From Bacillota bacterium (GTDB lineage Bacteria > Bacillota_C > Negativicutes > Sporomusales > Sporomusaceae), in the NCBI GenBank assembly GCA_023441125.1, contig JAEZQV010000296.1, forward strand, positions 1 through 15,632: 15,632 nt of DNA, written 5' to 3'. This document shows, one piece after another, positions 1 to 6,439 of this stretch. The notes under the pieces were generated by a model, which saw only the letters and a program-made list of their open reading frames with translations, was not told the origin of the DNA and made no database searches. How positions within the stretch are numbered: the first letter of the stretch is position 1; every line of letters begins with the position of its first letter. The translations under genes and the position numbers were made by a program.

Positions 1-2
1 CC

Positions 3-1583
3 GCGAATGCCAAAGACGAGGCCGCGGTGGCCCGGCTCAGAGCGCGCAAGGTCCGGGAGGATAAACCATTCGCGGTAATGGCTGGCAGCCTGGCCGCCAT
101 CACCGCCCATTGCCGGCTAACAGACCGGGAGCAGGAACTGCTGACAAGTACCGCCGGTCCCATTGTCCTGGTGGCCAAGAGCCCGGCGTATGCGCTGGCT
201 GACAGTATTGCCCCCGGCAACGCCCAGGTGGGCGTAATGCTGCCCTATACGCCGCTGCATCACCTGCTGCTGGCAGCAGGTGATATCTGGGTAATGACCA
301 GCGGCAATATGGCCGATGAGCCGATCGCCTATCAGGATGAGGACGCCATCCGGCGGCTTGCGGCCATTGCCGACTATTTTCTGGTGCACAACCGGCCCAT
401 TCATTGCCGGGCTGATGATTCGGTAGTCCGGGTGGTCCGGGATCAGCCCTATTTTATCCGGCGCAGCCGGGGCTATGTGCCGGCGCCCATTACCCTGGCC
501 GGTGAACTGCCGCCGGTGCTGGCGGTAGGCGGCGAACTCAAGAATACTTTTTGTCTGACCCGCGGCCGCCAGGCTTTCCTGAGCAGCCATACCGGCGATC
601 TGGAAAACCTGCCGACTTATCAGGCCTACATCGCCGCCATTGAGCACTTTAAGACCTTGCTGAGCGTAACGCCCGCAACCGTCGCTTATGACCTGCACCC
701 GGAGTATCTGTCTACCAAGTATGCGTTATCGCTGGCGCTCCCGGCTGTGCCTGTCCAGCATCATCATGCCCACATTGCAGCCGTCATGGCCGAGCACCAC
801 CTGACCGAACCGGTTATCGGCCTGGCGTTTGACGGCACCGGCTATGGTCCGGACGGTACATTGTGGGGCGGTGAATTTCTGGTAGCCGACCTAAGCGACT
901 ACCGGCGGCTGGGGCATCTGGCCTATATGCCGCTGCCGGGCGGCGCCAAGGCCATCCGGGAGCCGTGGCGGCTGGCCGCCTGGCTGCTTAAAAGCCTGTA
1001 CGGCCCGGACTTTGTTAATCTGGATATCCCGGTGACGCGCCAGTTGCCGGCCGGCTGGGAGTTGGCGCTGGCTGCGGCGGACAAAGGCATTAATACGCCC
1101 CTGACCTCGGGCGCCGGCCGGCTGTTCGATGCGGTGGCCGCTTTGCTGGGGATCAGGCAGCAGATCAATTATGAGGGGCAGGCTGCCATTGAACTGGAAC
1201 TGGTCGCCCGGGGCCAGTCTGGCCGGGTACTGCCGTACGCCATTCAGGAATGCAATACCCTTTGGGTATTCGATTATCAACCGCTGGTGGCGGCCTTATG
1301 CCAGGCGCTCAGACAGGGGACCGGCTGCGGACAGCTCGCGGCCGACTTTCATACTACCCTGGCGGCGGCCACCTGTGAACTGACAATGAAAATCAGTCAG
1401 GCCACCGGTATCCGTTCCGTGGCCTTAAGCGGCGGCGTATTTCAGAATATTACCTTATTAAATCAAATTGTCGGAATGCTCGGGCAATATAATCTCTCAA
1501 TATATCTACCCCGGCAATCGCCGCCGAATGACGGCGGTCTGGCCCTGGGCCAAGCAGTTATTGCCGGCGAAAGGAGCAAATAA
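3..1583 (+). CDS. hypF: HypF, carbamoyltransferase for [NiFe]-hydrogenase maturation (5' partial)
   Basis: HypF uses carbamoyl phosphate and ATP to make a carbamoyl-adenylate and passes the carbamoyl group to the C-terminal cysteine of HypE, the first step in making the cyanide ligands of the [NiFe] active site (family knowledge). The reading frame is open to the window edge: codons before the GTG at 27 (ANAKDEAA) already read as HypF, so that GTG is not the start. About 526 residues are present of a usual 750-770. The acylphosphatase domain, zinc fingers and start of the YrdC-like domain lie upstream. Counting from the codon at 27, the YrdC-like part includes MTSGNMADEPI (90-100). The Kae1-like domain carries the metal-binding HHHAH (245-249), FDGTGYGPDG (268-277) and LSGGVFQN (467-474), and the protein ends with the family's PPNDGGLALGQA (499-510). 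The hypC start follows the stop by two bases, so the genes are co-transcribed. Confidence 0.97.
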   Translation, partial: ANAKDEAAVARLRARKVREDKPFAVMAGSLAAITAHCRLTDREQELLTSTAGPIVLVAKSPAYALADSIAPGNAQVGVMLPYTPLHHLLLAAGDIWVMTSGNMADEPIAYQDEDAIRRLAAIADYFLVHNRPIHCRADDSVVRVVRDQPYFIRRSRGYVPAPITLAGELPPVLAVGGELKNTFCLTRGRQAFLSSHTGDLENLPTYQAYIAAIEHFKTLLSVTPATVAYDLHPEYLSTKYALSLALPAVPVQHHHAHIAAVMAEHHLTEPVIGLAFDGTGYGPDGTLWGGEFLVADLSDYRRLGHLAYMPLPGGAKAIREPWRLAAWLLKSLYGPDFVNLDIPVTRQLPAGWELALAAADKGINTPLTSGAGRLFDAVAALLGIRQQINYEGQAAIELELVARGQSGRVLPYAIQECNTLWVFDYQPLVAALCQALRQGTGCGQLAADFHTTLAAATCELTMKISQATGIRSVALSGGVFQNITLLNQIVGMLGQYNLSIYLPRQSPPNDGGLALGQAVIAGERSK

Positions 1584-1585
1584 TC

Positions 1586-1813
1586 ATGTGTTTGGCCGTT
1601 CCTGCTAAAATTGTCGAGCGAAAGGACTGGCTGGCTACCGTGGACGTCAGCGGTGTAACCCGTCAGGTAAGCCTGATGCTGCTGCCGGCGGCCGCCGTCG
1701 GCGATTACGTACTGGTGCATGCCGGTTTTGCCATCCAGGCCATCGACGAGGAAGAAGCGCTCCGTACCCTGGAGCTGTTTAAGGAGCTCGAGCAGCATGC
1801 GGCTGAGCGCTGA
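1586..1813 (+). CDS. hypC: HypC, [NiFe]-hydrogenase maturation chaperone
   Basis: HypC is a small chaperone that, with HypD, holds the iron while its CN and CO ligands are attached, then delivers it to the hydrogenase large-subunit precursor. The 75-residue protein has the usual family length (about 75-90). It starts MCLAVPAKIV: the cysteine right after the initiator methionine is the essential iron/HypD-binding residue, and the family motif M-C-[LIV]-[AG]-[LIV]-P is intact. The later GDYVLVHAGFAIQ segment (39-51) is also typical. AAGGAG (1571-1576) lies nine bases before the ATG. The 3' end overlaps hypD by 17 bases, pointing to translational coupling of the two partner proteins. Confidence 0.97.
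   Translation: MCLAVPAKIVERKDWLATVDVSGVTRQVSLMLLPAAAVGDYVLVHAGFAIQAIDEEEALRTLELFKELEQHAAER
1781..1786 (+). promoter_or_regulatory. Ribosome binding site that fixes the hypD start
   Basis: AAGGAG inside the end of hypC lies ten bases before the ATG at 1797. The hypD frame is open further upstream to 1719, but that extension (MPVLPSRPSTRKK...) is only the hypC sequence read in another frame and resembles no HypD. Confidence 0.75.
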
Positions 1814-2894
1814 AGAAACGGCACAGGCCGCCCGGCTGCTGACTGACGGCATCGCCAGGCTGGCGACCCGGCCGCTGCGGCTGATGGAAGTATGCGGTAC
1901 CCATACGGTGGCCATTTTCCGCAACGGTATCCGCCAGTTGCTGCCGGCAACGGTGGAACTGGTGAGCGGTCCCGGCTGTCCGGTATGCGTGACGCCCAAC
2001 GGGTATCTGGATACCGCCATTGCGTACAGCTCGCGGCCGGACATCATTATCACCACCTTTGGCGATATGCTGAAGGTGCCGGGTTCGGACTCCACGCTGC
2101 TGGCCGAGAAGGCGCAGGGAGCGGATATCCGCATTGTGTATTCGCCCTTAGAGAGCCTGGATATTGCCCGGGAAAACCCGGCTAAAAAAGTTATATTCCT
2201 GGCGGTGGGCTTTGAAACCACGGCCCCCACGGCGGCAGCCACCGTATTGCAGGCCGAGCTTGAGGGCCTTGACAACTTCTTTGTCCTGTCGGCCCACAAG
2301 CTGGTGCCGCCGGCGCTGCGGGCCATCCTCGAGGCGCAGGATAGTAAGGTGGACGGCTTTTTGCTGCCGGGGCACACCACGGCTATCAGCGGCCTGGCCC
2401 CTTTTCGTTTTGTCGCGGCGGAGTACCGTCTGCCGGCCGTTGTTACCGGTTTCGAGGCGCTGGATATTCTTCAGGGTATCTATCTGCTGGTGCAGCAAAT
2501 CGCCCAGAACAAAGCTGAACTGGCCAACCAGTACAGCCGGGTGGTCAAACCGGCAGGAAATCCGGCGGCCATGGCGGTGCTGGCCAGGGTATATCAGCCG
2601 GCTGCCGCCGCCTGGCGGGGGTTCGGCGTGATCGAGGGCTCAGGGCTCGAATTGACAGAGCGCTATAAACGTTTTTCCGCGCCGGCCATGTTGCCGTTGG
2701 CCGGTGTTATCACCCGGGAGCCGGTGGGCTGCCGCTGCGGGGAAGTGCTGCGCGGGCGCATTGTGCCGGCCGAGTGTCCGCTTTTTGGCCAAAGCTGCAC
2801 GCCGGAAAAACCGGTGGGCGCCTGCATGGTCTCGGTGGAAGGAGCCTGTGCGGCCTGGTATAAATACGGCCAAGGACGGTGGAGTTATGCATAA
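1797..2894 (+). CDS. hypD: HypD, Fe-(CN)2CO assembly scaffold (4Fe-4S protein)
   Basis: HypD is the iron-sulfur scaffold on which, with HypC, the Fe(CN)2CO group is built from cyanide delivered by HypE. The 365-residue protein matches the usual length of about 360-375. Visible signatures in order: EVCGTHT (31-37, Cys33), GPGCPVCVTP (58-67, Cys61 and Cys64), TTFGDMLKVPGS (86-97), AVGFETTAP (136-144), LPGHTTAISG (190-199), and a C-terminal cysteine-rich region GCRCGEV...AECPLFG...SCTP...GACMVS...GACAAWYKYG (311-358) that holds the 4Fe-4S cluster and redox cysteines. The start at 1797 begins MRLSAEETAQ and is supported by AAGGAG at 1781-1786. It overlaps hypC by 17 bases and hypE by 8 bases, so the three are one translational unit. 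Confidence 0.97.
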   Translation: MRLSAEETAQAARLLTDGIARLATRPLRLMEVCGTHTVAIFRNGIRQLLPATVELVSGPGCPVCVTPNGYLDTAIAYSSRPDIIITTFGDMLKVPGSDSTLLAEKAQGADIRIVYSPLESLDIARENPAKKVIFLAVGFETTAPTAAATVLQAELEGLDNFFVLSAHKLVPPALRAILEAQDSKVDGFLLPGHTTAISGLAPFRFVAAEYRLPAVVTGFEALDILQGIYLLVQQIAQNKAELANQYSRVVKPAGNPAAMAVLARVYQPAAAAWRGFGVIEGSGLELTERYKRFSAPAMLPLAGVITREPVGCRCGEVLRGRIVPAECPLFGQSCTPEKPVGACMVSVEGACAAWYKYGQGRWSYA

Positions 2895-3906
2895 ACCGCA
2901 CGACCAAATCCTCTTAGGACATGGCAGCGGCGGCCGGCTGAGCCATGATCTGATCAAAAATCTCATTCTGCCGGCTTTTGCCAATCCGGCTCTGGCCGAA
3001 CTGCATGACGGCGCCAAGCTGACTGTGGACGGTGCCCGGCTGGCATTTTCCACCGACAGTTATGTTGTCAAACCGCGTTTTTTTCCGGGGGGCGACATTG
3101 GCAAACTGGCTGTTTGCGGTACAGTCAATGACTTGGCGATGTGTGGCGCCGAGCCGCTCTATCTGAGCGCCGGCTTTATCCTGGAAGAAGGCCTGCCGGC
3201 TGCCGAACTGCAGCAGATTATCGCCTCCATGCAGGCCGCAGCGCAGGCGGCCGGCGTAACCATTGTTACCGGCGATACCAAGGTCGTCGAAAAAGGCGCT
3301 GTCGACGGCATCTACATTAATACGGCCGGTATCGGCCGGCTGCTGCCGGGCGTGGCTATTGCCGCCAACCGGGTTAAACCCGGCCAGGTGGTCATTGTCA
3401 GCGGCTATCTTGGCGATCATGCTGTGGCCGTCATGAGTGAACGGCACGGTCTGACGCTGCCGGAGCGGATTGTCAGCGACTGCGCCCCGCTTAACAAGCT
3501 GGTGCGGGACCTGCTGACGGCAGTGCCGGCGGCCGTTACCATGCTGCGTGATCCCACCCGGGGCGGTTTGGCGACAACCCTCAATGAAATTGCTGCTGAT
3601 GCCGGGGTGGGTATTATCCTGGAAGAGACGGCCCTGCCGGTGCGGCCCGAAGTGCAGGCCGTCTGTGAAATATTGGGATTTGACCCATTATACCTTGCCA
3701 ATGAAGGAAAAGTCATTGCGATTGTCGAACAGGAGTATAGTGACCAAGTGCTGACAACTCTGCGGCAAAACCACCTTGGGGCTGCGGCCTGCGTAATTGG
3801 CACGGTGACCGAAAAACCGGCCGGACAGGTAGCGCTGAAAACGTCAATCGGCGGGTTACGCTTGGTGGACATGTTGTCAGGCGAACAATTGCCGCGAATC
3901 TGTTGA
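2887..3906 (+). CDS. hypE: HypE, carbamoyl dehydratase making the hydrogenase cyanide ligand
   Basis: HypE receives a carbamoyl group from HypF on its C-terminal cysteine and dehydrates it with ATP to a thiocyanate, which supplies the CN ligands to HypCD. It belongs to the PurM/ThiL-like ATP-binding fold. The 339-residue protein starts at the ATG of ATGCATAA, overlapping the hypD stop by 8 bases. It begins with ILLGHGSGGRLSHDLI (8-23), followed by FSTDSYVVKPRFFPGGDIGKL (54-74), VTGDTKVV (127-134) and RDPTRGGLATTLNEIA (221-236). It ends in PRIC, so the catalytic cysteine (Cys339) is the last residue exactly as the mechanism needs. An open extension back to 2704 is the hypD C-terminus in another frame and is not part of the protein. 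The final TGT-TGA codons lie inside a 12-base tandem repeat leading into the rpoN promoter region. Confidence 0.97.
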   Translation: MHKPHDQILLGHGSGGRLSHDLIKNLILPAFANPALAELHDGAKLTVDGARLAFSTDSYVVKPRFFPGGDIGKLAVCGTVNDLAMCGAEPLYLSAGFILEEGLPAAELQQIIASMQAAAQAAGVTIVTGDTKVVEKGAVDGIYINTAGIGRLLPGVAIAANRVKPGQVVIVSGYLGDHAVAVMSERHGLTLPERIVSDCAPLNKLVRDLLTAVPAAVTMLRDPTRGGLATTLNEIAADAGVGIILEETALPVRPEVQAVCEILGFDPLYLANEGKVIAIVEQEYSDQVLTTLRQNHLGAAACVIGTVTEKPAGQVALKTSIGGLRLVDMLSGEQLPRIC

Positions 3907-3924
3907 CATATTTGTTGACATATT
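3901..3924 (+). repeat. Two tandem copies of a 12-base repeat at the hypE end
   Basis: TGTTGACATATT occurs twice head to tail (3901-3912 and 3913-3924), giving two TTGACA hexamers 12 bases apart (3903-3908 and 3915-3920). The first copy contains the last codon and stop of hypE. The second provides the most likely -35 element for rpoN and starts an inverted repeat (3916-3939). Confidence 0.9.
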
Positions 3925-3943
3925 TTCAGAAAATTGTCATAGT
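3915..3943 (+). promoter_or_regulatory. Putative rpoN promoter with an overlapping inverted repeat
   Basis: TTGACA (3915-3920, perfect -35) is followed after 17 bases by CATAGT (3938-3943, four of six matches to TATAAT). An inverted repeat spans this spacer: TGACATATTTTC (3916-3927) against GAAAATTGTCA (3929-3939), 11 paired bases with one bulged T. The dyad is AT-rich with no T-run after it, so it looks more like a protein-binding site over the promoter than a terminator. This is inferred from sequence alone. Confidence 0.5.
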
Positions 3944-3986
3944 AATATAGAGAAGGACAGGCAAGTCTTAGAGGGAGGTTGAAGCG

Positions 3987-5396
3987 ATGCAATTGGATTA
4001 CGGGCTGAAACTGGAAACTACGCAAAAGTTAATCATGACTCCCCAATTGCGTCAGGCGATTGCTATTCTTCAGTTGCCGGCCACCGATTTGGCGGCGCTG
4101 GTCGACAAAGAATTGCTGGAAAATCCGGTGCTGGAACCTGACGCTGGTGACGGTGGGGATGAGCCTGTGATGGAAGCTGAACCGCTCAAGATGGAAAGTG
4201 ACAGTCAACCTGAAGCCGATGGCTGGATCGAGTATTTGTGCAGTGGCGGCCAGACGACGGCGGGACTCCAGGCGGGCGGAACGGAAGAGGTGCAGCGGCG
4301 GGAGATCGCCGATGCCGAAACCGTCTCCCTGCAAAATTATCTGGAGATGCAGCTGCATTTTGCCGTGTTGAATACCGCGCACCTGACCATTGGCAAATAT
4401 CTGATCGGGTGCATTGACGACAATGGTTATTTATGCATGACGACGGCCGAAATCGCAGCCCAGTTAGGGGTTGAGGAACAGGCGGTGGCCGCGGTGCTGC
4501 AGCTGATTCAGACCTTTGATCCGCTCGGGGTGGGCGCGCGTCAATTGCAGGAGTGTCTGCTCATTCAACTGGAACACAAGGAACTGGACTACGACGGACC
4601 GATTTTTGACCTGGCTGTTGCCATCGTCCGGGAACACCTGGATCAGGTGGCGGCCGGCCGCTACAAACAGATTGCCGATAAGCAGCATTGTTCGCTGCAT
4701 GAAGTCCAGCAGGCCGTGGATATTATCCGGACTTTGGACCCCAAGCCGGGACGGGCTTTCGGCGGCGGCCAGCCGGGCTACATTGTTCCCGACGTTACGG
4801 TAGAACGCGCCAACAGCGGCTATATTATCCACATCAATGACAGCCATGTGCCGCAGCTGTCCATTAATCCGTACTACCGGGAAGTTGTGCGGGAAGCCGA
4901 CAGCGATGCCCGCAAATACGTAGAGGGCCGCATTAATGCCGCCGTTTGGCTTATTAAGAGTATTGAGCAGCGCCGGCGAACGCTGTACAATGTAACCGAA
5001 GCCATTATCAATTTGCAGCGGGGCTTTTTCGACCATGGCATCAAATTCTTACGACCGCTGACCATGAAAAAGGTAGCCGAGCAGGTTGGTGTCCATGAAT
5101 CCACGGTAAGCCGGGCAACGGCTAACAAGTATGTGGCCACGCCGCACGGATTGTTCGGGATGAATACGTTTTTTACTTCCGGTGTGCAAGGCGCCGGTGG
5201 CGAAGATGTTTCCGCGAGCCGGGTAAAACAGGAAATAAAAGAGCTGGTCGCAGCGGAAGATGCGACCCAGCCTCTGAGCGATCAGGCCCTGAGTGACCTA
5301 TTGAACGCCAAAGGAATCATGATTTCGCGGCGGACGATCGCCAAATACCGGGAAGAATTGGGAATTGCCTCATCGAGTAAACGGAAAAGACATTAA
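3987..5396 (+). CDS. rpoN: RNA polymerase sigma-54 factor RpoN
   Basis: Sigma-54 directs RNA polymerase to -24/-12 promoters that need an ATP-driven enhancer-binding activator. The 469-residue protein has the full family layout. The N-terminal activator-interacting region I reads LKLETTQKLIMTPQLRQAIAILQL (residues 7-30) and runs into LLENPVLE (43-50). An acidic, poorly conserved linker (51-80) follows, then the core-binding domain with IDDNGYLCMT (143-152) and TFDPLGVGARQLQECLLIQL (176-195). The C-terminal DNA-binding region has a helix-turn-helix at about 359-380 (TMKKVAEQVGVHESTVSRATAN) with KYVATPHGLFGMNTFF after it, and the RpoN box SRRTIAKYRE (447-456), one residue from the textbook ARRTVAKYRE. 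GGGAGG (3973-3978) lies eight bases before the ATG. It has its own promoter region and a hairpin at 5406-5441, so it is probably monocistronic. I found no convincing -24/-12 site inside the window. Confidence 0.98.
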   Translation: MQLDYGLKLETTQKLIMTPQLRQAIAILQLPATDLAALVDKELLENPVLEPDAGDGGDEPVMEAEPLKMESDSQPEADGWIEYLCSGGQTTAGLQAGGTEEVQRREIADAETVSLQNYLEMQLHFAVLNTAHLTIGKYLIGCIDDNGYLCMTTAEIAAQLGVEEQAVAAVLQLIQTFDPLGVGARQLQECLLIQLEHKELDYDGPIFDLAVAIVREHLDQVAAGRYKQIADKQHCSLHEVQQAVDIIRTLDPKPGRAFGGGQPGYIVPDVTVERANSGYIIHINDSHVPQLSINPYYREVVREADSDARKYVEGRINAAVWLIKSIEQRRRTLYNVTEAIINLQRGFFDHGIKFLRPLTMKKVAEQVGVHESTVSRATANKYVATPHGLFGMNTFFTSGVQGAGGEDVSASRVKQEIKELVAAEDATQPLSDQALSDLLNAKGIMISRRTIAKYREELGIASSSKRKRH

Positions 5397-5405
5397 CGGC
5401 AAGAT

Positions 5406-5443
5406 AAGAGATCTCTAAAATACGCTGGGGAGAGATCTCTTTT
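5406..5443 (+). terminator. Probable intrinsic terminator of rpoN
   Basis: AAGAGATCTCT (5406-5416) pairs perfectly with AGAGATCTCTT (5431-5441), an 11-base stem around a 14-base loop, followed by a short, interrupted T tract (TTTCGTTTGCTTT). It begins nine bases after the rpoN stop. Each arm contains AGAGATCTCT, itself a perfect palindrome, so the element is also a direct repeat of a palindrome. Confidence 0.65.
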
Positions 5444-5450
5444 CGTTTGC

Positions 5451-5486
5451 TTTATGCATCAACTGCATAAATTATGACGATAATTT
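5451..5486 (+). repeat. Two adjacent inverted repeats upstream of glpP
   Basis: TTTATGCA (5451-5458) mirrors TGCATAAA (5464-5471) across TCAAC. It overlaps by three bases a second dyad, AAATTAT (5469-5475) against ATAATTT (5480-5486) across GACG. Both are perfect and AT-rich. They lie between the rpoN terminator and the presumed glpP promoter. Their function is unknown; operator sites are one possibility. Confidence 0.6.
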
Positions 5487-5533
5487 TACATAAGATACCA
5501 AGAATTTGCTATAGTTAGTAAAGGTATCTTATG
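5485..5533 (+). promoter_or_regulatory. Putative glpP promoter flanked by an 11-base dyad
   Basis: TTTACA (5485-5490) and TATAGT (5510-5515), each five of six matches to consensus, are separated by a long 19-base spacer. A perfect 11-base inverted repeat brackets this promoter: CATAAGATACC (5489-5499) overlaps the -35 edge, and GGTATCTTATG (5523-5533) falls at and after the expected transcription start, with centres 34 bases apart. The left arm would lie outside the transcript, so this is more likely a DNA operator than an RNA hairpin. The regulator is not identifiable. Confidence 0.5.
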
Positions 5534-5584
5534 ACCAACGGCGAATAGGGAACAAGATAGTATTCGGGAGGCGGTGCATGTCTG

Positions 5585-6151
5585 ATGAATCAGCAGAGTT
5601 TCATCCAATTACTATGCAACGGCAATGTCATACCGGCGCCACGCAATTACGAGGATTTCAAATATGCCTTGGAGCATTCGGCCAGTCCCAGTGTTAGCCT
5701 GCTGTTCGGCGACATTAATATTCTGCCCGAACTGCTGGAACAAGCCCGGGCTCATAAAAAGCGTGTGCTGGTACATCTGGACTTACTGGGCGGAGTGGGG
5801 AAAGACAAGGCCGGTATTGTCTTTTTGGCGCGCATGGGGGTGGCGGCTGTGATTACAACCAAACCCCAACTGGGTAAAATTGCCCGCGAGTCGGGGATGC
5901 TGGTCATTCACCGGCTGTTTTTGATGGACTCGGAAGCCATTAAGACGGGAGTCAACCTGCTGAAAGGCTATAAGCCGGATGCGCTGGAACTGTTGCCGGC
6001 CTCTGTACCGTCCAGTGTAATTGCCGAATTAGCCGAGCTGACAGGCTTGCCTATTTTAGGCGGCGGTCTGATGCACACCCGGCAGGATGTTGAGCAGGCC
6101 ATACGGAGCGGCCTGAACGCCGTCAGTGCCAGTAAGCGCGAGCTTTGGTAA
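5585..6151 (+). CDS. glpP: GlpP, glycerol uptake operon antiterminator
   Basis: GlpP is a small RNA-binding regulator that, with glycerol-3-phosphate, prevents transcription termination in leaders of glycerol genes (known for B. subtilis glpFK and glpD). The 188-residue protein has the usual length (about 185-195) and resembles the family throughout: VIPAPRNYEDFKYALE (residues 15-30), KRVLVHLDLLGGVGKDKAGIVFL (59-81), AAVITTKP, VIHRLFLMDSEAI (106-118), KPDALELLPASVPSSVI, LPILGGGLMHTRQDVEQAIRSGLNAVSASKRELW at the end. It has a TIM-barrel-like fold by family knowledge. It stands directly before two leaders that both carry a shared 18-base box, its likely RNA targets. The start is slightly uncertain: GGGAGG (5566-5571) is 13 bases before this ATG, whereas an out-of-frame ATG at 5578 is better spaced. 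Confidence 0.96.
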   Translation: MNQQSFIQLLCNGNVIPAPRNYEDFKYALEHSASPSVSLLFGDINILPELLEQARAHKKRVLVHLDLLGGVGKDKAGIVFLARMGVAAVITTKPQLGKIARESGMLVIHRLFLMDSEAIKTGVNLLKGYKPDALELLPASVPSSVIAELAELTGLPILGGGLMHTRQDVEQAIRSGLNAVSASKRELW

Positions 6152-6218
6152 ATGGTTTTCTCAGGAAAATAAATATGTGAAAATAATAATTTTTAGAATA
6201 TTTAAAAATAGGCAGGAA

Positions 6219-6247
6219 TTAGCCAACCGGACGAGAATATATATAAA
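6219..6247 (+). promoter_or_regulatory. Putative promoter of glpFK
   Basis: TATAAA (6242-6247), inside a run of TATATA, is preceded after 17 bases by a weak TTAGCC (6219-6224). Transcription would start near 6254, just before the GGGAC and GlpP box beginning at 6261, which would put the box at the extreme 5' end of the leader RNA. The -35 is poor, so this rests mainly on position. Confidence 0.4.
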
Positions 6248-6260
6248 CCAGATGAATAAA

Positions 6261-6283
6261 GGGACAGAGATGAAGAAAAGTCC
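6261..6283 (+). promoter_or_regulatory. GlpP box in the glpF leader (RNA antitermination target)
   Basis: The segment AGAGATGAAGAAAAGTCC (6266-6283) matches the box in the glpA leader (8746-8763) at 17 of 18 positions. A GGAC (6262-6265) can pair with GTCC (6280-6283), setting the purine-rich box in a loop. The position downstream of glpP, upstream of glpF and ahead of a terminator-like hairpin fits the known GlpP mechanism. The assignment to GlpP is an inference from context and recurrence. Confidence 0.7.
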
Positions 6284-6290
6284 GAATTTT

Positions 6291-6319
6291 CGCCTGAGCA
6301 GAGGTTTTTTGCTCTGGTG
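6291..6319 (+). terminator. Candidate leader terminator before glpF
   Basis: CGCCTGAGCA (6291-6300) can pair with TGCTCTGGTG (6310-6319) around a nine-base loop, with one T-T mismatch and one G-T pair. It is followed by a T-rich stretch (TTAATTTTGGCTTTATTTTTA). It lies eight bases after the GlpP box. It is weaker than the glpA leader terminator and does not share an arm with the box hairpin, so the switching geometry is not certain. Confidence 0.45.
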
Positions 6320-6358
6320 TTAATTTTGGCTTTATTTTTATGTCCAAAAGGAGGTGCT

Positions 6359-6439
6359 ATGTCCCGCAGGTACCCTGTTGCTTGCTTTTTTTGTCAGGAA
6401 GTAAAGCTTGATAAAAATAATAGGAGGAATTATTTATGA
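6359..6439 (+). CDS. Possible 26-residue leader peptide coupled to glpF
   Basis: AAGGAGG (6348-6354) lies four bases before an ATG that opens 26 codons and ends in a TGA overlapping the glpF start as ATGA. The peptide begins MSRRYPVACFFC (a CxxC pair), then is basic and polar, with no membrane segment or known family. A T7 run (6386-6392) lies inside it, after a small CAGG/CCTG hairpin (6367-6377). The near-perfect ribosome site and ATGA overlap argue for real translation, but at this length the ORF could be chance. No function is proposed beyond possible translational coupling. Confidence 0.3.
   Translation: MSRRYPVACFFCQEVKLDKNNRRNYL

Noticed and set aside
1463..2380. A 305-codon open frame on the - strand opposite hypF, hypC and hypD
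   Set aside because: The + strand proteins here have unmistakable family motifs throughout. The minus-strand translation has no recognisable domain, and such long frames are common opposite GC-rich genes.
2640..3053. A 137-codon - strand frame across the hypD-hypE junction
   Set aside because: It is antisense to both conserved ends (the HypD cysteine cluster and HypE GHGSGGR), with no family features.
3792..3812. TTGGCACGG in hypE as a sigma-54 -24 element
   Set aside because: No TTGC-type -12 element follows at the right spacing and it lies in conserved coding sequence.
6261..6283. GGGAC before the glpF GlpP box as a CggR half-site
   Set aside because: There is no second GGGAC 20 bases away and no TGTC-like blocks at the required spacing. 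The GlpP box explains the sequence better.
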